Assembly (NCBI GenBank): GCA_030706735.1 | Contig: JAUZNZ010000001.1 | Location: forward strand, 124,001 to 188,000 | Source of the DNA: Bacteroidota bacterium | GTDB taxonomy: Bacteria; Bacteroidota; Bacteroidia; Chitinophagales; Chitinophagaceae | Length of the DNA stretch: 64,000 nt | Direction of reading: 5' to 3' | Part shown: in pieces, positions 1-7,628 of the stretch | Numbering within the stretch: the stretch's first letter is position 1 | Layout: each line of letters opens with the position of its first letter | The notes under the pieces: model-generated | Database searches by the model: none | Seen by the model: only the letters and a program-made list of their open reading frames with translations | Told to the model about the DNA's origin: nothing | Position numbers and translations under genes: made by a program

Positions 1-73
1 CCTGGCGCGCGACAAAGGCATTGAGCCGGTCGAGGCCTGCACCCTGGTCCTGCTGAGCACCGGACAATTCTGA
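1..73 (+). CDS. C-terminal end of an unidentified protein, cut by the window edge
   Basis: An open frame beginning at base 2 reads through 23 codons to a TGA stop at 71-73. The peptide ends in LVLLSTGQF. The frame is intact and is followed by a same-strand gene about 80 bases later, so this is probably the tail of a gene that begins outside the window. Too little is visible to name a family, and a chance open frame of this length cannot be excluded. Confidence 0.4.
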   Translation, partial: LARDKGIEPVEACTLVLLSTGQF

Positions 74-151
74 CCCGCCATGCCGACCGGATGAAGGCGG
101 CCAATTTTGCCATTAGGTTGTTTTTCGTTAAATTCGAAAAATCCTTTTACT

Positions 152-625
152 ATGTTATGGCGAAAATTTAATGGCGACCCGATTGAATTGCCGATTGTTG
201 AAGCCGTTGAAAACGCGATCAGGCGCGAAACCGAAAAGGGCTACCACCTGAAAGTCTGCATCGGCACCGATTCCCAGGTCAAAGGTCTTGAAACCGAATT
301 TGCCACCGTTATCGTTTTTTTAAGGGAAGGACATGGCGGCTTTATGTTCATCCACAATGAGAAAACAAAGCACCAGTACAGCATCAAGGAGCGGATGCTG
401 GTTGAAGTGGCAAAGAGCATCGAGATCGCATACGAGCTATGCAACCTGTTCAGCAAGTATGATGTGGACATGGAGGTGCATGCGGACATCAATACCAATC
501 CTCATTTCAAGAGCAACGACGCACTGAAAGAGGCAATGGGTTATATCCTGGGAATGGGCTTCGCATTCAAGGCCAAACCGGAAGCCTTCGCAAGCAGCAG
601 CTGTGCGAATAAGGTAGTGAATTAA
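152..625 (+). CDS. YkuK-like predicted RNase H-fold nuclease (DUF458 family)
   Basis: A 157-residue protein resembling the YkuK/DUF458 family, predicted RNase H-like nucleases of unknown physiological role. Seen in the sequence: GTDSQ at residues 38-42 in the first strand region, an Arg-Met-Leu-Val-Glu helix around 81-85, HADIN at 110-114, and a C-terminal Ser/Cys-Ala-Asn-Lys segment at 148-154. The conserved Asp and Glu residues are plausible metal ligands of an RNase H fold. The frame could be opened upstream at TTG 107, but ATG 152 gives the usual short N-terminus. A pair of hairpins follows the stop, and the next gene, engB, converges from the other strand. The nuclease role is family-level prediction only. 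Confidence 0.75.
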   Translation: MLWRKFNGDPIELPIVEAVENAIRRETEKGYHLKVCIGTDSQVKGLETEFATVIVFLREGHGGFMFIHNEKTKHQYSIKERMLVEVAKSIEIAYELCNLFSKYDVDMEVHADINTNPHFKSNDALKEAMGYILGMGFAFKAKPEAFASSSCANKVVN

Positions 626-633
626 CCGCCTAA

Positions 634-687
634 GGGTCCGAAAGGTTTAGGGACCCGGGCAATCGGAGCCGTGGCTGACCACGGCTC
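634..687. terminator. Two hairpins between convergent genes, possible bidirectional terminator
   Basis: GGGTCC at 634-639 can pair with GGACCC at 651-656. GAGCCGTGG at 666-674 pairs perfectly with CCACGGCTC at 679-687 around a four-base loop. The second hairpin overlaps the engB stop codon. Neither has a clean T tract, so function as an intrinsic terminator is uncertain. Confidence 0.45.
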
Positions 688-1300
688 AGGACTTCTTCTC
701 CTCTTCAAATTCCACATTCATCTCCTGAATAAGTGCAAGGATCTTGTCCCGCCCTGTGCGCTTTACCGCACTGGTCACAAAATGCTGCGGCAGGAATTGC
801 CAGGTTTCCCGCATCTTCGCCAGAAAAGCGCTCACGTTCTGATTTACGGTTCGCTGGTTCTCTTTATCGGATTTCGTAAAGACAAGGCAGAAGGGTATCT
901 TCCATTTGCCCAGGCGGTCCACAAATTCGAGGTCGATCTTTTGAGGCGAGTGGCGGCTATCGATCAGCAGGAATACATTGACGAGGTTTTCGCGCTCTCG
1001 CAAGTAGTCGCCTATCATCTTCTCCATCTTTTTTCGTTCGGTCAGGGAAACCTTTGCAAAACCGTAACCCGGCAGATCAACAAGGTACCATGCCTCGTTG
1101 ATCAGGAAATGATTGATCAGCCGGGTCTTGCCGGGTGTTTCCGAGGTTTTGGCCAGTCTGGTACTGTTAACCAGCAGGTTGATCAGGGATGATTTACCCA
1201 CGTTGCTTCGACCAATAAACGCATATTCCGGTTTGTCGGGCGCAGGACACTGATGATGGTCCGGGCTGCTAATGATATATGCGGAAGAATGGATGTTCAT
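686..1300 (-). CDS. engB: Ribosome biogenesis GTPase EngB (YihA/YsxC)
   Basis: A 204-residue TRAFAC-class GTPase needed for maturation of the large ribosomal subunit in the cytoplasm. The G motifs are all present and in order: G1 GRSNVGKSS at residues 30-38, the ETPGKT switch region at 54-59, G3 DLPG at 75-78 within DLPGYGFAKV, G4 TKSD at 142-145, and G5 TSA at 176-178. The length matches the family (about 200). The start ATG at 1300 gives the standard short N-terminus before the first strand. It is divergent from ubiE, with 93 bases between the two ATGs that must hold both promoters. Confidence 0.97.
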   Translation of the reverse strand: MNIHSSAYIISSPDHHQCPAPDKPEYAFIGRSNVGKSSLINLLVNSTRLAKTSETPGKTRLINHFLINEAWYLVDLPGYGFAKVSLTERKKMEKMIGDYLRERENLVNVFLLIDSRHSPQKIDLEFVDRLGKWKIPFCLVFTKSDKENQRTVNQNVSAFLAKMRETWQFLPQHFVTSAVKRTGRDKILALIQEMNVEFEEEKKS

Positions 1301-1379
1301 GTCGATAATGCGCGGATCGCGCGACGGCTGCGAATTTACGCGTTATCCTTCTAAACCGCCGGCATATCTGATATAGGCG

Positions 1380-1387
1380 TAACTTTG
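1380..1387 (+). promoter_or_regulatory. TAACTTTG, Bacteroidota-type -7 box before ubiE
   Basis: An exact TAnnTTTG match ends six bases before the ubiE ATG. No clear TTG -33 element is found about 20 bases upstream. If this box is used, the transcript would begin at or next to the start codon. Confidence 0.5.
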
Positions 1388-1393
1388 CCGCCC

Positions 1394-2197
1394 ATGACAG
1401 AATACCCGCACGATACGATCGTTCCTTTTTCGGATTCGGACAAAGGGAAGAAGGAGCAGGTCGCCGACATGTTCAACAAGATCGCATTCAGGTATGATCT
1501 GGTGAATAGCGCCCTGTCCGGGGGTATCGACCGGTATTGGCGAAGGAAGGCCATCCGCCAGCTGGCCCGGGCAACTCCGCATAATATCCTCGACGTGGCG
1601 ACAGGGACCGCGGAGATGGCAATCCTGACGGTAAGAACCCTGTCCCAACCGTCCAAGGCCTCCGGGGGGGGCGTTCTCCACACCAGAACTGGCCCGTGGG
1701 CCCAAATCACGGGAGTGGATATTTCAGAGGGAATGCTTGAGATCGGCAGGCAAAAGGTCGCCAGGCTCAATTTGGACAAGCAGATCACCCTGCAAACCGG
1801 GGATAGCGAGGCACTCCCCTTTCCGGATAATCAATTCGACGCGATCACGGTCGCCTTCGGTGTCCGTAACTTCGGGAACCTGGAGAAAGGGCTGACCGAA
1901 ATGTTGCGGGTGTTGCGGCCCGGCGGACGACTTGTGGTGCTCGAATTTTCAAGGCCGGCCTCGCCGGCTTTCAGACTACTTTATGAAGGCTATATGCGGC
2001 TGATCGCTTCCCCATTAGGCAGGATACTATCCCGGAACAGATGTGCTTATCAGTATCTGAGAGAGTCCGTCCAGGCCTTTCCTGAGGGCCAACAATTCCT
2101 GGATATCCTGGTCCGGGCAGGTTATGTGGAGACCCGAATGAAACCGCTGACCTTTGGTATTTGCACGATTTACGAAGGGGCCAAAATCCTGTTATAA
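1394..2197 (+). CDS. ubiE: Demethylmenaquinone / ubiquinone C-methyltransferase UbiE (MenG)
   Basis: A 267-residue SAM-dependent methyltransferase that performs the last C-methylation of menaquinone, the respiratory quinone expected in Bacteroidota. Visible motifs: FNKIAFRYDLVNSALSGG near residues 27-44, SAM motif I LDVATGT at 66-72, GVDISEGML at 107-115, and VLRPGGRLVVLEFSRP at 173-188. The ATG at 1394 is preferred to the in-frame TTG at 1385. Unusual: residues about 83-103 form an extra Gly/Ser/Pro-containing segment between motif I and the ITGVDIS strand, making the protein some 20 residues longer than typical members. The extra segment is encoded by DNA with a run of eight G at 1664-1671, and the reading frame is intact. 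porT follows, a pairing known from other Bacteroidota. Confidence 0.95.
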   Translation: MTEYPHDTIVPFSDSDKGKKEQVADMFNKIAFRYDLVNSALSGGIDRYWRRKAIRQLARATPHNILDVATGTAEMAILTVRTLSQPSKASGGGVLHTRTGPWAQITGVDISEGMLEIGRQKVARLNLDKQITLQTGDSEALPFPDNQFDAITVAFGVRNFGNLEKGLTEMLRVLRPGGRLVVLEFSRPASPAFRLLYEGYMRLIASPLGRILSRNRCAYQYLRESVQAFPEGQQFLDILVRAGYVETRMKPLTFGICTIYEGAKILL

Positions 2198-2206
2198 TCA
2201 AATTTC

Positions 2207-2232
2207 CGGCAAATAATTTGCCCTGTTTGCCG
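2207..2232 (+). terminator. Hairpin-forming repeat after ubiE
   Basis: CGGCAAA at 2207-2213 can pair with TTTGCCG at 2226-2232. The first arm is also part of a perfect GGCAAAT-A-ATTTGCC palindrome at 2208-2222. A weak intrinsic terminator or an operator are both possible. Only an AT-rich stretch follows, with no T run. Confidence 0.3.
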
Positions 2233-2331
2233 TTAAATTAGCACCTCAAATAAAGCCTATCGATCCTTTTTATCTTCTATTGTCAACTTTTAGGCTCAAA
2301 TTCACATTAGATCATTGATCTTTAATTAATT

Positions 2332-3078
2332 ATGAAGTTCAAACCTTTTGCATTAAAGAGGCATCGGGCCTTGTCCGTCCTACTCTTGTGCAGTTCAATC
2401 TCCTTTTCGGAGACTGTTTCGGCACAATTGCGGGACTACCTCAACCTGCCTGACCATGATACCAAGCCCTATTATTTGGGGATCGGTTTCATGTATACCA
2501 GTTCTCACCTTCAGGTAAGCGCCCATCCCAAGTTCCTGCAGAGCGATAGTGTATTGTACGTCAATCCATTGAATAGCGGAGGGTTCGGGGTCTCCGGCAT
2601 GTTCACTTTCCGCATGAATTCTCATCTGGAGCTTCGTTTCGCATTTCCGGAATTTATCTTCAGCTCCAACAGCATCGCTTATAATGTCAAATATCCACCC
2701 TCCGGTGAGCAGACGCTCGCCACCAAGCAGATCCAATCCCTGCTTTTAGGCTTCCCCCTGCAGGCCAAATTTTTGTCGGACAGGATCAACAATTTTCGAG
2801 TCTATATGCTTGGGGGGATTAATTACCGGTACGATCTTGCCTCCAATTCGGCCGCCAGGAAGGCGGAGAATTTGGTCAAACTGGCGCCTTCCGATCTGAG
2901 TGTCGAGGCCGGTGTGGGTTTTCAGTTCTTTTTCCCGGTATTCATCCTGACCCCCGAACTGAAATTCAGCGAAGGGATCAAGAACATCCATAGTCGCGAC
3001 CCAAATCTTCAATATTCCAACGTGATCGACAAGATCAAGTCCAGGATGATCGTTTTTTCGATCATCTTCGAGGGTTAA
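2332..3078 (+). CDS. porT: Type IX secretion system protein PorT
   Basis: A 248-residue outer-membrane beta-barrel required for the type IX secretion system (T9SS), which exports proteins carrying C-terminal sorting domains and supports gliding in relatives. There is an N-terminal basic/hydrophobic signal ending near SAQ at about residue 32. Conserved PorT-type stretches follow: LNLPDHDTKPYYLGIG at about 38-53, NPLNSGGFGVSG, LLLGFPLQAKFLSDRI, NFRVYMLGGINYRYDLAS, SVEAGVGFQFFFP, and the C-terminal SNVIDKIKSRMIVFSI. The length matches the family. The neighbourhood (ubiE upstream) is typical for this gene. A cargo protein with a T9SS sorting domain is encoded at 34440-35675 in this same window. 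Confidence 0.9.
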   Translation: MKFKPFALKRHRALSVLLLCSSISFSETVSAQLRDYLNLPDHDTKPYYLGIGFMYTSSHLQVSAHPKFLQSDSVLYVNPLNSGGFGVSGMFTFRMNSHLELRFAFPEFIFSSNSIAYNVKYPPSGEQTLATKQIQSLLLGFPLQAKFLSDRINNFRVYMLGGINYRYDLASNSAARKAENLVKLAPSDLSVEAGVGFQFFFPVFILTPELKFSEGIKNIHSRDPNLQYSNVIDKIKSRMIVFSIIFEG

Positions 3079-3095
3079 CCGGCCGGCGAACAGGA

Positions 3096-4832
3096 TCAGT
3101 AATCGTATTGTCTTCTGAACATGTTTATGCGGACTCCTGCGGTAAAGATGGCGGAGCTTGAGCTGTGATAGGTATTGGTCGGATCGCTGACAGAGTAGTT
3201 TCGGTACATGACCGAGAAGTCGAGGAACAGGTTCTCTTTCCATTCGTAGCTGACCAGTCCGGATACGTTCACGCAGGAGGCGGGAATCCCCGAACCGATA
3301 CTAAATCCGTAGTCCCGGGGCCTGGTGTCATAATTCTCGAAAACATTGGCGCCGAAATTCTCTCCGGCCGAGTCGAGGCCTTGTTTGAAATAAATGATCT
3401 TGCCTTCCAGGTTCCATTTCCAATGCGGTTGATACCTGACGATCCCGATCATTTCGAAGAAGTTGGCGCCGAGGGGATGTGCCAGCGGCTGATTGTAGTG
3501 CGTATAATTCGAAACCGTATCATTATGCTGATAGGTGAACGGCCGGACTATGTTCGTCTCGAGTTGCAGGTCCAGGTTCTTGACGTTGAACATGTCGATA
3601 TATTTGATCCCCAGCTGAAGCCCTTGCTTGTTGGCCCAATTGCCGTCGCTATAGTGTACTACCTGATGCAGAATGAACTCATTGATCAGGAGTTGACCAT
3701 AAAGTTGCGTGGCATGCCCGATATTCGCAGCAAAATCGAATCCGACAGTCGTCTTATCCGGACTGCCGTTCTGCTGTTGTGCGGACACCAGAAAGATCAC
3801 CGGGTTAAGATAAGAAAAATCAAAATAGTCGGGACGGCTGAATACGACATTCTCATAAAGGCCCAGGTTGAGCCAGCGCGCGGCATTGACGCTGAGATGG
3901 TGAACGACCGCATATTTCTTGGGATAGAAATAATCCCCCAGATGATGCTGGCTGACAAGTTCCATGAAAATATTCTGGTAATTCAGTTTCCAGATCCTCG
4001 TATTGAATTTTAAGAAAAGATAGGGCGCTGCATAGTCGCTAAGGAAAAGGCTGCGGTACCCGTTACCGATAAAATTCTTGTCGTAGCCGAACTGGAAGTC
4101 AAAATACTTCCAGGCATTGAAATAGATAGATGCGCGGTTGTCGAAATAATCGACGGCCGTTTGCTTGAAGGTCTTGTAATACCCGGCGCCGGGCACGGCA
4201 TCGGATTGCGCGATCCGATCCATGACAAAGGCGGGCCCGCGTTCCTGGTTATCGGTGAGGTAGGCCGAAAATCCCAGTTTGCCCGCGATCATTCCACGCA
4301 GGGTCAGGCCTTTCGAATTGAGGAATACCCGTGCATTATTGCCCGTCTCGTACGACTGGGTTTGCTGTATGGCGGGATTGACCGCGAGGAAAAAGTCCTT
4401 CTCATCGACCTCAAAGAAGTTGGCCTTCGTCTTATAAAACGCATCCAACCAGGGTCTTTTACTCAAAAAACTATCCTTGGATCCATTTACCCATTCGCTA
4501 TTGTTCACCAGCAGGGATGCGAGCCCCCGGCGGTCGACCCGCGAAAGCGGGTAGAAATCGTCATATGGATAGAACTTTTCCAGGGAATCCGCCATTTGTG
4601 CGACCCGGACGGCCATGCGACGGCTGATAGGTCTGGCGGTAGCGATATTCAATTCGGGGTCGGTCTGCTGCAGGATCTCCATCCGTTCCAGGAAATGGTC
4701 GAATTTGGAGCCCTGGGGAAGGAAGGTGGATTGAGCGCTGCCGGACCCGGGAAAGAGAGTGAGGCAAGGCAAGAGTGCGGACAACAGGAAAATATTAGGA
4801 ACTCTTAGGCGGGTTTTTATAAATTGCGTCAT
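3096..4832 (-). CDS. Wzi/RemB-like outer-membrane beta-barrel protein
   Basis: A 578-residue exported protein. The N-terminus is basic, then a hydrophobic signal (FLLSALLPCLTLFPG) ends near GSAQS at about residues 31-35. After a helical N-terminal region the rest is rich in alternating aromatic strands typical of an outer-membrane barrel. The pattern resembles capsule-assembly Wzi proteins and the gliding protein RemB of Bacteroidota; this is a family-level guess, and surface polysaccharide attachment or motility are the possible roles. It converges with porT (17 bases apart). Its ATG at 4832 overlaps the pyrC ATG on the other strand inside a shared CATG, so its promoter must lie within pyrC. 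Confidence 0.7.
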   Translation of the reverse strand: MTQFIKTRLRVPNIFLLSALLPCLTLFPGSGSAQSTFLPQGSKFDHFLERMEILQQTDPELNIATARPISRRMAVRVAQMADSLEKFYPYDDFYPLSRVDRRGLASLLVNNSEWVNGSKDSFLSKRPWLDAFYKTKANFFEVDEKDFFLAVNPAIQQTQSYETGNNARVFLNSKGLTLRGMIAGKLGFSAYLTDNQERGPAFVMDRIAQSDAVPGAGYYKTFKQTAVDYFDNRASIYFNAWKYFDFQFGYDKNFIGNGYRSLFLSDYAAPYLFLKFNTRIWKLNYQNIFMELVSQHHLGDYFYPKKYAVVHHLSVNAARWLNLGLYENVVFSRPDYFDFSYLNPVIFLVSAQQQNGSPDKTTVGFDFAANIGHATQLYGQLLINEFILHQVVHYSDGNWANKQGLQLGIKYIDMFNVKNLDLQLETNIVRPFTYQHNDTVSNYTHYNQPLAHPLGANFFEMIGIVRYQPHWKWNLEGKIIYFKQGLDSAGENFGANVFENYDTRPRDYGFSIGSGIPASCVNVSGLVSYEWKENLFLDFSVMYRNYSVSDPTNTYHSSSSAIFTAGVRINMFRRQYDY

Positions 4833-6243
4833 GTTGAATTACCTGATTAAGAATATTTCCATCGTCAACGAAGGTAAGACCGTTACTTCAGATCTGCTCA
4901 TCAAAAACGGCCGGATCGAAAAAATAGCGGCGGGCATCGGATCGATGGCGGCGATTTCGGAGATCGACGGGGAAGGCAAACATTTATTACCTGGAGCCAT
5001 TGACGACCAGGTCCATTTCCGCGAGCCCGGACTGACCCATAAGGCCACGATCTATTCCGAGGCCAGGGCTGCCGTTGCCGGAGGGGTTACCTCATTCATG
5101 GAAATGCCCAATACCCTACCCCCGGCTTTCACGCAGGAACTTCTGGAACAGAAATATGCCATTGCATCCAGGCATTCGCTGGCCAATTATTCTTTTTATA
5201 TGGGCACTTCGAATGAGAATACCGACGAGGCGCTCAGAACCAATGAACGAAAAAAAGAGGTCTGCGGGATCAAGATCTTTATGGGTTCTTCCACAGGCAA
5301 CCTGTTAGTGGATAATTACCTGACCCTCGATCGACTGTTCCGGGAGAGCGAAGTGCTGATCGCGACCCACTGCGAGGACGAGCGGATCATCCGGCGAAAT
5401 CTGGAAAAGATCAGGCAGGAAGGCCGGAAATTGGTTGCTGCCGATCATCCTGTCATAAGAGATGAGGAGGCCTGCTTCGAGTCATCTCTTACGGCCATAC
5501 AGTTTGCCAAAAAATATGGCAGCCGCCTGCACGTGTTTCATCTTTCCACGGAGAGAGAAATGCAGCTCTTCACGAATCTGATCCCATTGCATGAAAAGAG
5601 GATCACCGCCGAGGTTTGCGTACATCATCTGCATTTTTGCTCCGACGACTATGCGGTATTGGGCAATCGCATCAAGTGCAATCCCGCGATCAAGTCGTCG
5701 CGGCATCGAGAGGCCTTGTGGCGCGCCTTGCTGGACGATCGATTGGACCTGATCGCCACAGACCATGCGCCGCATACCCTGGCTGAAAAAGGATTCAAAC
5801 GCGAAGCGGACGGCAGGATTTCGCCCCTGGAGGAAGGAGAAGGAGATCAACCCTCCGGTCAGGGGAGCGCTTATGAGAGGGCACATGCCGGTCTCCCCCT
5901 GGTACAGCATGCTGTCCCGCTGATGCTGCATTATGTGCAAGAAGGGCGCATCACCCTCGAGAGGATGGTGGAGAAGATGAGCCATGCCGTCGCAACCTGC
6001 TTCCGCATCGAAGAAAGGGGATATATCAGGGAAGGATATTTCGCCGACCTGGCGATCGTCGATCTGCAACAACCTTGCTCCGTCCGGCAGGATAATATCC
6101 TGTATAAATGCGGATGGAGCCCGATGGAGGGCATGGAGTTCCCATCCTCGGTGACACACACGTTCGTAAACGGGCACCTGGTTTATGGAAATGGCGCCTT
6201 CGATGAATCTCAATGGGGCCGGAGGCTGTCATTCGACCGCTAG
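4831..6243 (+). CDS. pyrC: Dihydroorotase, class I (PyrC)
   Basis: A 470-residue zinc amidohydrolase that cyclises carbamoyl-aspartate to dihydroorotate in pyrimidine synthesis. pyrD lies at 46375 in the same window. Motifs: DDQVHFREPG at residues 58-67, MPNT, GIKIFMGSSTGN with the candidate carbamylated Lys, ATHCEDE, RLHVFHLS, CNPAIKS and LIATDHAPHT. The first His of the usual HxH metal motif is replaced by Gln-60 (Q-V-H). To my recollection this occurs in other Bacteroidota dihydroorotases, so it is probably a lineage variant and not inactivation; the other ligands are present. The ATG at 4831 gives a family-like N-terminus; an upstream in-frame GTG at 4759 would lie inside the divergent gene. 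Confidence 0.95.
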   Translation: MLNYLIKNISIVNEGKTVTSDLLIKNGRIEKIAAGIGSMAAISEIDGEGKHLLPGAIDDQVHFREPGLTHKATIYSEARAAVAGGVTSFMEMPNTLPPAFTQELLEQKYAIASRHSLANYSFYMGTSNENTDEALRTNERKKEVCGIKIFMGSSTGNLLVDNYLTLDRLFRESEVLIATHCEDERIIRRNLEKIRQEGRKLVAADHPVIRDEEACFESSLTAIQFAKKYGSRLHVFHLSTEREMQLFTNLIPLHEKRITAEVCVHHLHFCSDDYAVLGNRIKCNPAIKSSRHREALWRALLDDRLDLIATDHAPHTLAEKGFKREADGRISPLEEGEGDQPSGQGSAYERAHAGLPLVQHAVPLMLHYVQEGRITLERMVEKMSHAVATCFRIEERGYIREGYFADLAIVDLQQPCSVRQDNILYKCGWSPMEGMEFPSSVTHTFVNGHLVYGNGAFDESQWGRRLSFDR

Positions 6244-6276
6244 GCGGGCCGGCCGGGAAAAACAGGCGGGAAAATG

Positions 6277-6284
6277 TACTTTTA
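6277..6284 (+). promoter_or_regulatory. TACTTTTA, near-consensus -7 box before the MutS-like gene
   Basis: Matches TAnnTTTG except for the last base and ends four bases before ATG 6289, the same close spacing seen before ubiE and pheT. Confidence 0.35.
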
Positions 6285-6288
6285 ACAT

Positions 6289-7605
6289 ATGGAGATAGAC
6301 AGCACCACTTACGAAGACCTTTCCCTGTACAACCGTGAGGAGGAGTTCTCCATCTTCCATAAGCTGGATTTCACCCGCACCACCGGCGGAAAAGACCGCC
6401 TCTACTACTATTTCAATCATCCCTACAGCGACCTTTCCCGCATCGGTGAAACGCAGCAGATCCTGCGACTCATTTTGGGTCTTGCGGAGAAATGGCCGGC
6501 CTCCATCACGAATGGCACGATCATGATGATCGAGCGCTTTTATGAATCGGCAATCGACGATATTCCGCGTGGCAACAGCTTCATGGATGCCATCTTTTAC
6601 CAGTTGTTCCATAAGCCTGATTATTCGTTGCTTCGGTTCTCTGTCGGACATTTCGCAGATTTCGTACGGGGGATGAGGGAGCTCATTGTCCTGTTGGATG
6701 TTGATGATTGTCCGCCCATGCTGCGATCACTCCTTCGCCGGGCGGAAAGATTATTGGACCACGTCGCCATTCAATCCATGGCTGACGTGGCGTCAGGCAT
6801 AAAATTCAGGCCCATGCAGGTCATTACCTACGGCCATTACGTCCGGGAGCGTTTTAAGTCGCAAGCGCTCGAGTTGATCGATATTTATGGACGTATGGAC
6901 GCCTGGTACTCGATGGCGATGGCCATGCGTCATTATAATATGTCGTTCCCCGAATTCGTCGGTCAGGCGGACCCATACATTGAGGCCCGATCGTTGTACC
7001 ATATTTTATTGCCGGCCCCTGTAGATTATGATATCCGGCTCGACCGCCAGAAGAACTTCCTGTTCCTCACCGGGGCCAACATGGCCGGTAAGAGTACTTT
7101 CATCCGCGCAGTCGGTGTCGCCGTCTTTCTTGCGCATCTCGGAATGGGCGTCCCGGCTGAAAGCTTTCGGTTGAGCCCTTTCGATGGCGTGCTCAGCAAT
7201 ATCAACGTCATGGACAATATTGCCAAAGGAGAAAGCTACTTTTTTAACGAGGTCCAGCGAATCCGGGATACGCTGGTAAAGATCAGCGACCGGAAAAAAT
7301 GGCTGGTACTGATCGACGAATTATTCAAAGGCACAAACGTGCAGGACGCGATGAAATGCTCGACCACCGTCATAAAGGGCCTGATCCGTATACCCCAGTC
7401 GATATTCGTTCTGTCCACCCACCTCTATGAGATCGGCGAGGAACTGAGCGTTTATCCTAATATTTGCTTCAAATATTTCGAGACGGGGGTTAAGGACGAT
7501 CAGCTCGACTTCAGCTATCAATTGAAGGACGGTATCAGCAATGATCGCCTCGGGTTCCTGATCCTGAAAAGGGAGAAAGTCGTCGAGATGCTGGAAAAAT
7601 TATAA
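6289..7605 (+). CDS. MutS-like ATPase lacking the mismatch-recognition domains
   Basis: A 438-residue protein with a MutS core/clamp-like helical N-terminal half and a C-terminal MutS domain V ATPase. Walker A GANMAGKST lies near residues 262-270, followed by the MutS signature DNIAKGESYFFNEV, Walker B LVLIDELFKGTN and STHLYEI. True MutS proteins exceed 800 residues and start with a mismatch-binding domain with a Phe-X-Glu motif; that domain is absent here, as is a Smr domain. It is thus one of the short MutS-related ATPases common in Bacteroidota, and a role in mismatch repair should not be assumed. It follows pyrC by 45 bases and may be cotranscribed with the DUF3179 gene after it. Confidence 0.85.
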   Translation: MEIDSTTYEDLSLYNREEEFSIFHKLDFTRTTGGKDRLYYYFNHPYSDLSRIGETQQILRLILGLAEKWPASITNGTIMMIERFYESAIDDIPRGNSFMDAIFYQLFHKPDYSLLRFSVGHFADFVRGMRELIVLLDVDDCPPMLRSLLRRAERLLDHVAIQSMADVASGIKFRPMQVITYGHYVRERFKSQALELIDIYGRMDAWYSMAMAMRHYNMSFPEFVGQADPYIEARSLYHILLPAPVDYDIRLDRQKNFLFLTGANMAGKSTFIRAVGVAVFLAHLGMGVPAESFRLSPFDGVLSNINVMDNIAKGESYFFNEVQRIRDTLVKISDRKKWLVLIDELFKGTNVQDAMKCSTTVIKGLIRIPQSIFVLSTHLYEIGEELSVYPNICFKYFETGVKDDQLDFSYQLKDGISNDRLGFLILKREKVVEMLEKL

Positions 7606-7628
7606 ATTGCAGGAATATCTGCGTGAGA

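Noticed and set aside
671-1192. 173-codon plus-strand frame over engB
   Set aside because: engB has every GTPase motif on the minus strand.
1664-1671. G8 run as a frameshift in ubiE
   Set aside because: The frame on both sides is the same and the protein motifs continue, so there is no present frameshift.
3165-4013. 282-codon open frame on the plus strand
   Set aside because: It lies antisense within the barrel gene, whose signal peptide and strand pattern are convincing; the translation shows no family features.
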